64,000 bases of DNA from Jaltomata sinuosa (Eukaryota; Streptophyta; Magnoliopsida; Solanales; Solanaceae). The notes under the pieces were generated by a model. That model saw nothing but the letters and a program-made list of their open reading frames with translations. It had not been told where the DNA came from and did not search any database. Location of the stretch: NCBI GenBank assembly GCA_003996215.1, contig QJPP01004111.1, forward strand, positions 164,007 to 228,006. The letters are read 5' to 3'. The translations under genes and the position numbers were made by a program. Shown piece after piece: positions 11,029 through 24,000 of this stretch (position 1 is the stretch's first letter; the number at the start of each line of letters is the position of its first letter).

Positions 11029-11206
11029 AAGGATGTGGTACAATGGATAGAGTTTCTTCTTTCTTGACTAGAGGTATTGAGTTCGAGTCCTAAATATAAA
11101 AAATCTTTGGTAGGAAACGCTTTCTCCAAATGAGTTCTATGCGGCGTGAATTCAAATTAATCGAGCTTCAATGCGGGTAACGGACACCAGATGGAAAATC
11201 AAAAAA
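11029..11206 (+). mobile_element. TS-type SINE (Solanaceae family), decayed
   Basis: A tRNA-derived head carries an A-box-like stretch near 11032 and a B box (GTTCGAGTCC, 11081-11090). The body follows the TS SINE text: CTTTGGTAGGAAACGCTTTC, GCGGCGTGAATTC, CAATGCGGGTAACGGACACC, and an A-rich end. SINEs of this family move with LINE enzymes and are typical of Nicotiana and Solanum. No clean TSD was found, consistent with age. Confidence 0.75.
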
Positions 11207-11619
11207 TGGCATTTAATATGTCGTAGACTTGTAGTGTATATATATTGGTCCATTGAAGTTCATTAATTGTTTCACATGAATGCCTAGCTATGGAATACCA
11301 CAATTTGATTCTTTAATCTTCTCGGGCGGCCATGCCTGGAAAATCTATTTCATCATTTATATATATGTTATTATGATGATAAGATTATTTAAAAAAAAAA
11401 AAATCTACTTTGGCTACAAAAGTTGTTTTTCCCGCTGAATTAAAAAAATTGAAATACAAAATAGTTCCTTTTGTACTTCTAGTTCTCTCTCTCTTTCTTG
11501 TTTTTTGGTTTGGGGTGTGACTTGTGAGGGTAGGGAGGGGGGTTTCACATAGTATGACTGTATGAGCCAACCAGAAACTCATCTTCAATTTTTATCCTTT
11601 TCAAAATATAATTCAAATT
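11207..11619. other. Intergenic DNA, nothing recognised
   Basis: AT-rich sequence with a poly-A run near 11390-11402 and a CT-rich stretch near 11480. No terminal repeats, reading frame or RNA gene is visible. Confidence 0.5.
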
Positions 11620-11621
11620 TA

Positions 11622-11883
11622 GTTCCTCCGTCCATCTTTACTTGTCCATTATTAACTTTGTACAATTATTAAGAAATTATAAATAAAAGGGTATTTTACC
11701 TTATCACCTTTTGAATATAATAAATACAATGAATTGAAGAATGTAATAGGGAAATGACTATAATTAATGATAAGGGTAAATTAGAAACTAAGGGTAAAAT
11801 TATTTCTTGATTTCATAAATTGGACAAGTATTGTTGGACATCTATTTTTAGTATAATGGACAAGTAAAGATAGATGGAGAGAG
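11622..11883 (+). mobile_element. Stowaway MITE 1 (262 bp)
   Basis: It starts GTTCCTCCGTCCATC, ends with the inverse GATAGATGGAGAGAG, and is flanked by TA on both sides. These are the ends and TA target duplication of Stowaway (Tc1/mariner) MITEs. No coding capacity. Confidence 0.85.
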
Positions 11884-11885
11884 TA

Positions 11886-12148
11886 CTCCCTCCATCCAAC
11901 TTTACTTGTCCACTACTGACTTGACACACTTTTTAAGAAGCCATAAATACATGGACAATTTTACTATATCACCCTTTGAATATAATAAATACAATGTCTT
12001 GAAAAATGCATTGGAGAAATGACTATAGTTAATGCTAAGGGTAAATTAGGAACTAAGTATTAAATTATCTCTTGATTTTATAAATTGGACAAGTATTGTT
12101 GGACATTTATTTTTAGTATAATGGATAAGTAAAGATGGATAGAGAGAA
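11886..12148 (+). mobile_element. Stowaway MITE 2 (263 bp)
   Basis: It starts CTCCCTCCATCCAAC and ends GATGGATAGAGAGAA, flanked by TA. It is the same family and orientation as MITE 1, and the two share a single TA (11884-11885) between them. Confidence 0.85.
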
Positions 12149-12213
12149 TATTAATTAAACATTGCTTTGGAAAAAAAATGAAAAGAAAAAGTAAAAAATA
12201 CATGTCCAAATAA

Positions 12214-12392
12214 TAGGGATGGTAACGGGGGGGGGGGGGCGAGTGCGGATGCGGGGTTTGAGCTTTTACAGGTGCCGGGTGGGTTCAAATATTTGTTTTT
12301 AAGAATAAGGCGGGGTAGGACGGGGCAAGTTGAAGTATTTACGAGTTTACATGAGTTTGTCTCGGCTCTGCCCCTCCCCATTTTCCATCCCT
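12214..12392. repeat. hAT-like repeat with a G13 tract
   Basis: The edges TAGGGATGG(TAAC)GGGG and CCCC(ATTTT)CCATCCCT are inverted repeats of the kind seen in GC-rich plant hAT MITEs. A run of 13 G (12227-12239) follows the left edge. No convincing 8-bp TSD was found. Confidence 0.45.
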
Positions 12393-14597
12393 GCCAAACG
12401 AACTTAGTCAAATTGGAACATATGATGACCCGCCGATCCAAAATTTGTTTTAAATCAAGATGGATGCACAGTCTCATGTTCTAAAGAATTGGAATAATTA
12501 TATATATCTCCCATGCATATTACAAAATTTTACCATAATCATCATTTTTGTATCAGACATTTAAATCACTAACTATATGGGTTACCATCACCAACATCCA
12601 GTTGTTCTTCTAAATATGTAAATAAATATAACCGTTGACAATTAATCTGATACTCCATTACTCCTGCTTCTACTGAAATTAAAGATGGTGGATGCTTATT
12701 TACATTATTTTTCCATGGGAAGAAGAATGGTGGGGCGATGACTACGTTGATAAGTTTTAATAGTATATTCTAGTATATGTAGGTATACTATTAGATTTTA
12801 ATTAGAATATGACTCGTTCAGATGCACACACAAGTATACGTAGTCGATTAATAATAAAGTGATAAGTAGAGTATCCACTATCGTTCCCACGAGGACATGT
12901 GGTTAACTAAAACTACTACGATACTACAAAAGACACAAGTAAAAAAAAAAACAAGGAGAATTCAAGGAGATGGAAGGTCCTAGGGCTATGGATGCTAACA
13001 ATCATGTTGAGTTATCCACGAGAATTAACTAACTAATTTATCTAGTTCATTGGTTGCACGGTTAGTTTTACTCATAGGAATTTTCCAAGTTTTTATTCGC
13101 CTATTCAAATAAACCTAATGCCTGTGTTCTTATGAAATTAAAATTAACAAGAACACATTTGTATTTCTTATAAAATAACAAAAGCTAGTCAATCAGGTAT
13201 ATTTCTATCTTAAGTGCGAATTCGTTCCTCGACCCGGTTCAATCACTTACCTTATTCAATCTTATATATGCAATTTAGAAAGAGACTTTCCCAATAGTTC
13301 AACTCTAGATTCTATTGTTGGCTAGACAATTAAATAATTGAACCCAAGATTCAATAAATAAACCAATGTGATAATCAATATAATTAATTCATGTCAAGTG
13401 TCAAACTATAACAACCATGTAGCATCTCAACCCTAACAACTAACAAATTACAAGATAAAAGATAGAAGAAAGCTTAAGATGGATGATGTTTGAGCCTGTT
13501 GGTTTTCTTTTAAAAGATGGGGCAGCAAAAAGAGGTTGAAAAATGACTCTCAGTTGAAATGACTTTCAATAATTTTACTAAGTATAAAAGGGTTTTAAAT
13601 AGCCAACTTACAATAAAAAAATCTGCATAATTTAAAATTCAAAAAGCCTAAAATATCTCAACAACTAATCTATCCAATAAAATTTAAAATTCAAATCATC
13701 CTAAAACTTTCAACTTATTTTGCTGAAAAGAAAATTACTGCAGTAATAGAAAGGAATTTTCAACAGAGCCACATATCGTTAAATCTCTTCTTCCTCTTTC
13801 TCTCTGAACGCGTCTCTCCTTTTGATGTGACTTGAACTCCTCCAAAAAGTGTCTTAACACATATTTATAATGTGTGGAAATACTCTAGGACTCAGACACA
13901 TCTTCTAAACCAAAACAGATTCAGACATGGCAAAAAATGATTTGGCATGACGTGCCATGCAATGTGCTAAGCCAAATCTTTAGAAACCATCATTTTGTGC
14001 ATGCCAGCAACATTTTACACTTCCATTTCGTGCCTCACAGCGTGTGGCATGTCGTTGTAGTGTATTTTTGGGCCTAAAATTATTTCTTTGTCGGCTAACA
14101 TCATGCATGCTCGGCCCCTGACTCCCAAACTTGATTTCAATTTTTTTTCTTTGTTACTTATACTTCAAAATCGCATTAATTTGATCCCTTTTTAGGCTAC
14201 ATATCAATTCATGTGCTTAAAGTCATGTCCTTTTATGACTTGAACTACTACTCAGACTTAGAAGCCATTTCATTCATTTTTAGAGCCAAATTATGTGTTT
14301 TTCCACAAAATCATCTACTACACAATAAAAATGCATATATAAAGCATAAAATGAATGAAATCAACTTAAACACAAGTATATCAAAATATAGCTAAAAATA
14401 TATACTTCTAGCCACCGATCAAAATACTTCTTATTTTCATATGGAATACTGACATGCTTTCATAGTAGACTATATATACTACATAATATACTATTATACT
14501 CTCTTTTTTCTTTACGATAATTTTTGGTATAGGTATTCATTAGGTTATTAACACATTTTAACAGTATACCATAACATAGCTTAATAGTATATTGTTA
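12393..14597. other. Intergenic; possible old non-chromovirus retroelement leader (minus strand)
   Basis: No gene is visible. About 12820-14421 reads on the minus strand like retroelement untranslated DNA: a TATAAATATG site (about 13859-13868), then much further on TCCTCGTGGGAACGATAG and TACTTGTGTGTGCA. The last two resemble the conserved end of Athila/Tat-type leaders. The edges lack a matching TSD, so element identity is unresolved. Confidence 0.3.
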
Positions 14598-14833
14598 CCT
14601 CTTTCGTTTCAATTTGTTTGGCACCGTTTGTTTATATACAAAGTTTAAGAAATAACAAAAAACTTTTGAAATTTGTGGTTTAAAACAAATCTTAGATAAT
14701 TGTGTGTTTATAAATCATTTCATTAAGGATATTAAAAAAGTTTTAAAATTAAGTTATTTCTAGTCATTAAAATGTGACATTTTTTAGGACAAACTAAAAA
14801 GAAAAATGTGCATGTAAATTGGGATGGATGGAA
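14598..14833. mobile_element. Stowaway MITE 3, decayed (236 bp)
   Basis: CCTCTTTCGTTTCAATTTG at the left pairs with AAATTGGGATGGATGGAA at the right, with TA on each side. It belongs to a different Stowaway subfamily from the pair at 11622. Confidence 0.7.
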
Positions 14834-14989
14834 TATATGTTCACTTGAATACTAACATAATCTCACAATATATAATAAAGATATTCTATTTAATAAAGAA
14901 AAACTATAACAATCAAACATGATTATTTTCGCACAGTTTTCATTCAAACTTAATTCCGTAAATAGCGTTATTTGTGTTCATATTTGTGA

Positions 14990-15330
14990 AAAATAGCGAG
15001 ATTTGCATAATTACGAAAAGTACCAGCATTTTTGTTTCAAAACATAGAGGAATACATTGTATTTACACGTATAATAATAGTGAAATACACTATTCATGCT
15101 CATAATAAGTGTATTCCTGCGTATACAATATCTTTGTAGCGGAATACACTGTATCTACACACATAATAATAGTAAAATACATTATATCCACGGGCTTAAT
15201 AAATATATCCACACGTATATAAATCTCCGCCTAACTGTATTCGAACAAACAATAAGTGTATTCACTCGCATCTGCTATAAAATCCCAACTATTGCTATAT
15301 TATGTAATTATCTTAAACTATCGCTATTTT
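14990..15330. repeat. AT-rich repeat with weak terminal inverted repeats
   Basis: AAAATAGCGA at the left is the inverse of TCGCTATTTT at the right. Between them lie repeated short motifs such as GAATACACTGTAT and ACACATAATAATAGT. It is probably a MITE-like dispersed repeat; class and TSD are not determined. Confidence 0.4.
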
Positions 15331-15973
15331 AGATAAATATAGAGGCTTAATTTTCTGTCACGTAATTCTTTTTTCTAGAGAATTTTACGTTGTAGCTCAG
15401 CTTATAAAAGTTATTTGCATTAATAGTAGAACTTTTTGGATATTTCAAAAATAACAGATTATTTATCAAATATAGCCAAAAAAATTAAACGTCATTAATG
15501 TCCCAAAAATTAAGGGATTTTTTTTAATTATTACATACATCCCCTTTCTCTCTCATCCATAAATTAGGGATCAACATCAACTATTCCTACTAATAATTCT
15601 TTCTTATTTCTTTCTCCCATTAAATTTGGAATTGAAAGTAATAATATTTTTTCTCCTGTCTCTTTTCAAACTAATTTAGGAACATTAAAATAATTTAGGA
15701 ATTTTCGTTTCTCTCTCTTCCCTCTCTTCCTCAAAAACTTTTTTTTTTTGGGTTAGACTCTTCCTCCAATGTTTGTATGAGTTAGAGATTTGAATGTTGG
15801 AACACCATACAAAACATATTCTTGTAGTATTTTTAAAATATCATTTTTTTTTGAAAAATAAAATATAAGAAATATTTGATCGATAAGTACAGTAAAAGTA
15901 ATATTTCTTTAAAACATGCATGGTTGTGAAAAAATATACAAAATATGTCATAATTGTGTAAAGCTTAAAAAGA

Positions 15974-15984
15974 ATTATATATAT

Positions 15985-16035
<51 letters not shown>

Positions 16036-16041
16036 ATATAG
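15974..16041. repeat. (AT)n microsatellite
   Basis: About 68 bp of nearly uninterrupted AT alternation. Confidence 0.9.
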
Positions 16042-16097
16042 GTTTCTTTTTTATTAAAATTCTCTAAGTTCCATTCTAATCCTGCATATTCTTCGGG

Positions 16098-16100
<3 letters not shown>

Positions 16101-16130
<30 letters not shown>
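16101..16130. repeat. (AT)n tract at the Helitron 3' end
   Basis: Thirty bases of TA alternation adjoin the Helitron terminus, matching the preference of Helitrons for AT sites. Confidence 0.9.
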
Positions 16131-16131
<1 letters not shown>

Positions 16132-16738
16132 TAGTAACGGACAGCCCGTACTGTGCACGGGCTCAATAATATTATTAAAATTTTATGTAATTTAATTTTA
16201 AATATTTCACTTTATCTCATATTAAAATTAAATTTGAGGTAAGATTTATACTTTATTTAGTTAAAAATATAAATTTGATAAGTATAAATTTTACCTCCAA
16301 TTTAATTATGAATTTCTCATTTATGACGTTCACCGCCCAAATAAAGTACTAATATTTTACAAATTTAATCCACATAATTTGTGGTTGTAGTAATGATAAT
16401 AAATTAACATTATTGAAGAATATTTATTAATCAAAGTTCAATTACTTTTACATTTACAATTCTAAAAAAATGATAAAGAATTTTAGTGTAGCAGTACTTT
16501 TGTACTTTTGGCTGGAGTGAGTGGAGGTGGAGGCCCACATTAAAGGAGGAATAAGTTATAATTATTGTACTTTTTTGTCCATAAAAAAAAGACATACCCA
16601 AGCTAACATGTAGTACAACACTAATAAAGCATGAAGCTATAAAATTGAAAGTTTTAAATGATAAAAATGCCCTTAAATTCAATGATAATACCAACAAGCA
16701 CACATGTTGAAGAGGTGCTTGCTTTACCTTTTATTAGA
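16131..16738 (-). mobile_element. Non-autonomous Helitron (608 bp)
   Basis: On the minus strand it begins TCTAATAAAAGG and ends with a GC-rich hairpin (AGCCCGT...ACGGGCT, 16143-16163), a short spacer and CTAG. It sits between a host A and T. These are the defining Helitron features: 5' TC, 3' hairpin plus CTRR, AT insertion, no TSD. It encodes no Rep/helicase and would depend on an autonomous copy. Confidence 0.8.
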
Positions 16739-17785
16739 TAGTAATATATATATAAATATTTACAGTTCAAAACTTAATTATATGTATATATACTTGACAT
16801 ATACTACCATTTGATTATATAAATACAATATATATAAGTAATATCTTTTAGAACATGCGTGATTGTTAAACATAATATACAAAATATTGATAAAACTTGT
16901 GATAGGTTTAAGATATAAAAAAAAAAATCCAAAAAATATACCATAATTGTGAAAAGCTTAAAAAAATTGTGAATATACACAACATATTTTTTTATATATA
17001 TATTTACAATTTAAAGCTAAAAATACTTGGCATATATTACCATTAAATATTTAAATAAAAAAAATATCATTAGTCAAATATTTACATATTAAACATATGT
17101 GTATTATCCAAAAAGAAAAGAAGAAGGGAATCGATACGGGTGGTTTTTATTTAGAATTTATGATCTATTGGAGATAATTAAGGAACTTAACTTTAAATTT
17201 CTAACTTGTGTGATTAAGGTTAATAATGGGGCCTTTTTTTTTGGCTATAACTGAAATACTAATAGTTGTGCTAAGAACATGTAATGTGTTTTAATAGGGA
17301 AAAAGATATGGGCTGATCACTTTTAAAAGAAATAACGCATGTTTGATTTATTGGACAGAATATGGCTTTTAGGCCTTTTTTTCTTCCATTTTTTAGTCAT
17401 TAGTATAGGAAGTCCAAATTCGGCCCATTTAACTCAATTTTGTAGCTTTTGTTGACTTTTTCTTTGCTTTTTTTTGTGCTGTTTTTTTAATTTTTTGTTT
17501 TGTTTTTTTCGTTGCTTTATTATTTTATTTTTAATTTTTTTTGCTGCCTTTTTTATTTTATTTTTAATCTTTTGTTGTTGCTCTTTTTATTTCTTTTTTA
17601 TTATAAAAGTGTATAATCAATGTATTAGTATATAATATCTTATTTTCTTGACAAGTTTTAATTAAGTTATACTTTTACATTATTATTCTATTATTCCTTT
17701 TTTTAATATTCTATTATTTCTTTTTTTGCTACATTTTTTGGGCTAAAAAAATTGACATTTTTTTAAATAATTAAACGCAATTATA
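16739..17785. other. AT-rich DNA with a diverged duplication
   Basis: About 16815-16990 is a diverged copy of about 15885-15980 (shared GAACATGCGTG-type, ATACAAAATAT and CATAATTGTG..AAGCTTAAAAA motifs), so the Helitron lies between two related stretches. 17450-17760 is poly-T-rich. No gene is visible. Confidence 0.45.
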
Positions 17786-17789
17786 TAAA

Positions 17790-18535
17790 AGTTGTTATAA
17801 TTATCGTATAGAATATATATATTTTATAGGATGCATATAGAAAATTTATCATTATTCATATTTTTAACAATTGTATAGAAATTGTACAGTTGTTATATAG
17901 AGTACATATCTGTATCAGATTTATATAGAAATTGTATAGGATGTGTATAAAAATTATATAATTATTGTATAGAATATGTATAGAAACTGTATAATTATTG
18001 TATAGAATTTGTATCTAAATAATTAATACAGCTAAAGGTTGTATATGAAGTGTATAGAAACTATATAATTATTGTATAAAATATGTATGTATATATACGA
18101 TGTGTATAGAAACTGTACCATTGTTGTATAGAACATGTATATGTATAAAATACGTATAAAAATTATATAATTATTGTATAAAATATATATATATATATAT
18201 ATATAATTGTTATATAAAATATGTATCTAATATATGATATATATAGAAACTATATTAGATGTGTATAAAAATTGTATAATTATTGTATAAAATATGTATC
18301 TGTATAAAATGTGTATATAAAACGTATCATTATTGTACAAAATATGTATATGTATTATTATTGTATAAATGTGTATAGAAATTATATAATTATTGTATAG
18401 AAATTTTATCATTATTGTATAGAATATGTATCGGTATAAGATGTATATAGAAACTGTATTATTATTATTATATAAAATATGTATAATAATAAAATATGTA
18501 TACGTATCATTATTGTATAAAATATGTTATTTTTA
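17790..18535. repeat. AT-rich minisatellite
   Basis: The core TTATTGTATAGAATATGTAT and its TATAAAATATGTAT variants recur about 13 times at irregular spacing, mixed with TGTATAGAAACTGTATAAT units. Open frames across it are rich in Ile, Tyr and His and arise from the repeat. Confidence 0.75.
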
Positions 18536-18614
18536 TAACAAATAAAAGTACACTTTTTTTTATATTTGATAGATAAAAAAGTAGCAATTACAATATCACA
18601 AATTTTAAATTTAA

Positions 18615-18618
<4 letters not shown>

Positions 18619-18647
<29 letters not shown>
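18619..18647. repeat. (AT)n microsatellite
   Basis: About 29 bp of pure AT alternation. Confidence 0.9.
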
Positions 18648-18650
<3 letters not shown>

Positions 18651-18659
18651 TTTTATAAT

Positions 18660-21001
18660 AAATAAAAATATTTTTTTATTTGTCCTTTTCCCTTTTTAAT
18701 ATTATATAGTTATGTAAAGTACTCCTTTTTCTATTTAGGTATACTATCCTATTTGGGCTCTTGATTCCTGGTCCAAATATTGGAATTGGAATTAAGACCA
18801 ACGGACCGGCCCGAGGCATGCAATCAAATTGGGCCAATTCTCAATGGAAAACGCCACAAGTATTACGGTCATTATTTAATGTTGTTTATACACTTTTAGC
18901 ATATTTGACCGCTACATAAAAAAGGAGTTTTTTACGAAAATGTATCACTGTCAAAAGTGTTTTTTTTAAATAGCCTCATGTATATCGCATGCATATGTAA
19001 TATATATGCAATATGTATACGCAATATATATGCATGTATGCTATCAAAAATAATTCAAAAAATTAGCCACATGTATACTGCGTGTATACCGATGGCCATT
19101 TCGGATAAGAACTTTGACCGAATGGACATTTTAAGTAGTAAATTATAAGTGAGCTAATTTTTGTATAAGAAATTTAACACAATGACTATTTTATCTAGTT
19201 TTCCCTCAAAAATGACTATAATCGTTGGTCAATATATATATATGAAGAATAAAAATGTAATATATAAAGATTATACATTTGCCATCTATTATTTTGGTGA
19301 CCGACTATACAATATAAAAGTTTGATTTATTTTTATTGGATGGGGGATTACATTATTTCACTATCCTGGAAGGCAAGATTTTGTTAACATTTGATTTTTT
19401 TATTTTCTTATTTATTTCGTATCGGACACATAATATGAGAATGAGAATTTCATGTATTTTATAAATAGTAGTTGATTTCTTTTAGAGATAATTTCAAAAA
19501 TATACAATTAACTTACATTGCAAAAATATAGCCCAACTTACATTACAAATCTGTAGCCCAAAACGCAATCTGGCATACAATAACATACATCCGGTATACA
19601 TCAATATACAAAACATTCATATTTTATTTTTACAAAAATGTTTAAAAACTCAATATATAATATTATATACCTAATATATAATATTATATAAAATTATAAG
19701 CAATATTTATACACCCATATAGAATCATATAATTTTATACATTATTACAAACTAGAATTTTGTCAAACTTCATCGGTTGATTTCACTTAAACAGCAAGAT
19801 GGAATCTTCTGAAAATTTGTGGAGAGGTAGATATACTTATGACATCATCCCCAATAAGCGAGATATCATGAATCACAGTAGAATTTGATTGGAAAATATT
19901 TTGAAAATTGTGGGCAGTTTACTCTTGGGATTTTGCTACAGTATTCGCGCCTATAATTTACGATTTTGCGGAGCTATGGATGGAATTTTGAGATGATTCT
20001 TATTGCATTGGATTTGTCTCATCAAGATCTCTCACTTGGCTCCGAGTTTGAATTTTTTGGAGGTCGGGAGGGGGTTGTGGCACCATGACAGTCCTTAGGG
20101 CCCTTAAGCTCATCCTTTGGATCAATTCAGGTAAGCATTAAAAATATTATATAAAGTAACTTTATGGGCTGCACTAAAGTGTAGTTATCTCTGTCTTTCT
20201 TTGAAGTGTAATTCGAGTTCGTACTACTAATTCTCTTAGCTTAATCTGATTATATTGGCGGAAGCAACATAGACCTCAAGGAAGAATAAAAAGTTAAATA
20301 ACAGAAGAATTTTAAAATATATAATTTTGAATATGTCATAATATTTATGTGATGATAAAACTTTTGTACCTTATGTTATAATGTTTGTGTGATTATAAAA
20401 ACTTATATGTCATAAAATAAAAAACTTTAAATATGCGGCTTCCGATGTAAGTCATGTCACAAATGGACTTAAACATTTAGCCAAACTGGCTATAAGTACG
20501 AGTCTTTTCTTTTTTTAGCCCTTTCGTATTCTAGCTAATTTTATCTCGAGGACAACCATATTGATTGAAAACCAGCAAATTCATTTGTAACTTCTTTGAA
20601 AATTTTACCTCAATCATATTTTTTTGTGTATTTTAAATACTTCGTACAGTGTTTAATAAATCTCTTATAATAAGATCAAGCCTCGAAAGATAAGTAAATC
20701 TTATTAACACAAGCGAGAATATCAATATCTTGTCAAACTCTCTTTAATTAGTGAATTATTATTCATCTCTTTCTCTCACATGTCTATGTGGTCAATAAAA
20801 GAAACAAAAAATCAAATTCCATCCTACTCAGCTCAAGCCGAGGAATTCCAATTCTTAAAATTAGCTACCTAGTGAAAAGATAGATTAATTAAGTGCCGTA
20901 GCAACTCATTTGTAGTATTTGGAGCAAGTGACAATCAAAGTTAGCTAGGCAATTTGTATACCTTCAAAGAAAACAACAGTAGATATTTTGTTTAATTATT
21001 A
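18660..21001. other. Intergenic AT-rich DNA, no gene recognised
   Basis: It includes short repeats such as GTATACTGCGTGTATACC (about 19072) and stretches that look like old dispersed repeats (about 18900-19220, 19490-19780). No terminal repeats, coding motifs or RNA genes could be supported. Confidence 0.45.
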
Positions 21002-24000
21002 CTTCCTCTATTTTAATTTTTTATCATATTTTTTTAGTTTGTTTAAGAAAAAATGCCTTTTTTATTTTCTGAAAACTTTTTTATTCTAACTTTTCACATG
21101 ATATGTGTAACGATCAGTTTCGTCGTTACTAAAGTCGCCACATCCTAGGGGCACGGGATACAGGATTTTCGTTAACATTTTTGGTTTGAATTCGTAAAAA
21201 GACTTAGGGAGATAATATTGAAGTAGAATATTCTGGGGCGGGCTGACGTCATCCGGCTACAACGAGAATTATTCTGTGGTAGCAGCATGCAGGCCTCCAT
21301 AGCGGGGCATCCGGAACAGTCCACACAAGTTTTAATTACCTTTTTCCTTCTCAACAAAAAAAATCAGAACGAGGCTGCGTTCAAAACCCCCTTAGAGTTT
21401 CCTCAAGGCTCTAGAGCGGTGGAGAAGAAGGAATGTGCTTAAACGGGGTAAGACCCGATGTTTCCTCACAAATTTCATGATGGAAACCACCAGAACAAAG
21501 CAAGGATAGCAAGTTCATGCCTCCGTAGTAGCTGCTTGACGTCCAGGTAGGCTAGATTTAATTGAGTAGTAAGACCTATATCTTATAACGTATGAATAAC
21601 GTAGATGGACGGGAGAATTCATTTGTAGGCCTGTGGGCTAGGTGTTTGAATGGTTAAAATTGGTAGTTCAGAGATGCGTGAATGAGATGGACATTATTGA
21701 AAGTTTTTTGTGATATTATTGATGTTGTCATGTTATTCTTCATGCTTAGTCAATCGGTTAGGGAGTAAACACGGTTAGTTATGGTAGTATATTGTGCTTT
21801 AGCGGGTGATAGTCAGTATGAAATGACATGAATGCCTTGTTCTTTGTTTAATGGGTTATTTGCGTGGTGTGGAAGAGGACTTATAGATAAGATGGAAGAT
21901 TCGGGAATAACAAACAAGATTAAGGAGGTGAGTGTGTATTCTAAATTGGTTAGTCCAAAAATTATCCTAACTGATGCGTGTGTCTAGCTTCCATGTGTTA
22001 TTCGATTTCGGATATTGTCGTTGGTAAGATGGGAAGGTGATGGTTGAATTATAGTTGAGACTCAATTTAGTTAATTGTGCGTGTTAACTGCATCTTTATT
22101 TATTATTGCAATGCATGCTATAATTATTAACTGACTGGATAATATTGCAAGTGCTTAATCACCTAAAAGACTTATTTTTAAGTGTATTGTGGTTGTGTTA
22201 TCTCATATTCTGATTGTAAGTGTTGTAACGTGAGTTGATATTATAAGATGAACCGGTAAAGGTCATCGTCACAAAATTAGTGGAACTCATAAGGTATAAG
22301 GGTAGGGACGTTAGAAAAAGGGTGGGTGGCAGACACTAGTTGTCTGGGTTATTTGGTACATGAAATGACCTTGTCCCCTGCAGGTCATGATTAGTGTGCA
22401 TTTATAAGACTCATAGCATGTGTATACACGTTATTGGTGAGTTTGACAATTTCATGAGTGGACCAGATTATATCGTTAATGTTTTTTTGAACTCATGAGT
22501 GGTCCGGGCTATTAATTACTTGAATGGTGTAGATATTTATTGAGGTCAAGTAAAAAGAAAAATCGTGGCAAGGTTGAGTTAACTGTTATTAGTTATGGTT
22601 TGATTTGGTGGATTGTTTGTAACTGTCTGTTGCTTGTTTGAATTCCTTGTGTTTTACGAAAAAAATGACTTCTGTTTTGAAAAATTATTTTGAAAATCTA
22701 AGTTGAGTTTCAAAACGTTTTCAACTTGGAAAGAAGAGTCGCCACTTAGTTTTATAAAGTAAAAACCAAAAAAAACTTATAAAAATCATTTAAATTCAAA
22801 ACAGATATAACTTAAAAGATTAAGAGATTAAGGGTAAGGGTTCAAATTAATATCCCGAGAAGGTTTTTAAGGCACTCAGAATATCCGCTAACTTGCGGTT
22901 ATCCAAACTTGTTTTGAAAATAACTTATTTGACTAACTTTTTGAAAAGATCTTGTATTGATTAATCTTGAGAAAATCATCTTGTTTTTAATTTGATTTAG
23001 GAAAACATAGCAAAGGTACAACTTGAGGTCATTTAGAAAGGAAAACGCATAAGAAACTTGTTTAAGAGAAAACATGCTTGTTAACAATTTAAAGATGCTT
23101 AACTATTTTTAACATGGTAAAAGCAATAAGTAATTTAAAGAAGGTTTTAAAACAAGAAATGTTCATTCTTTTAGGGATAATCCAACTAAGTTAAAAGAGT
23201 CAGTCCAAATTAATACAAATAATCCTAGACTAAAATAATATACAATATAAAGAGTTAAAAGAGATAAGAGAAGTAATTAAGCCTTGAGCTCAATTAGGAC
23301 TTTAAAGTCCATGAAAACCTGTCCTACACTAGCTTATGGGCTTTGGCCCACTTCTGCCATTGCACTTGGACTTTTAATCCGTTTTCCTTCAATTTCAGCT
23401 CATTTGGACCGTTTCTGATGCTGCATCTTTATGAATTGGGCCTTTTGGCTCATTTTTTATTTCAGTCCTCTTGTACTGCTATTACTACTCCTACCTTTAT
23501 GAGTTCAACCCATTTTTCATCTTCCACCTGTAACATTCCTTCCTTGCGCGATGTTTGACTCGAGGAAATCTGTTGGGTCATAGCCCAAGACAGATATGCA
23601 GTGAAGAAAGATGGAGTCCGGGATGGACTCAAACAGTTCATGTGAAACGAAAAGAAGATAAGGATCAGAATTCATTTCAGGAAAAGAATAAAAATATATC
23701 TTCATTTAACAAATGAACAAACAAAGTCTTAAGAATTTGAACCATGATACATGAATGAATATCAATATCAAGACTCCATCACCATAATTGAGCATGAACC
23801 AAGGCTATAAGCAGTGCTGGACAAGAAAACGACTTTAAATCCTTTGCTTATCAACTTGTGACTTCGAGTGAACAAGCAACAAAATAATGAATTGCCGACT
23901 AGAACAACCTAGGTTTATTACTGACTTTAAGTTCGTCAACTCTTTACTCCACATACTATGAATCAAATAAGTGTTATTTCTTATCACATCATCATAGAGA

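Noticed and set aside
11029..11100. tRNA-like A and B boxes suggesting a tRNA gene
   Set aside because: No cloverleaf can be drawn, and the downstream text is the TS SINE body, so this is a SINE head.
16431..16703. A 90-codon minus-strand frame
   Set aside because: It lies wholly inside the non-autonomous Helitron and has no Rep or helicase motif.
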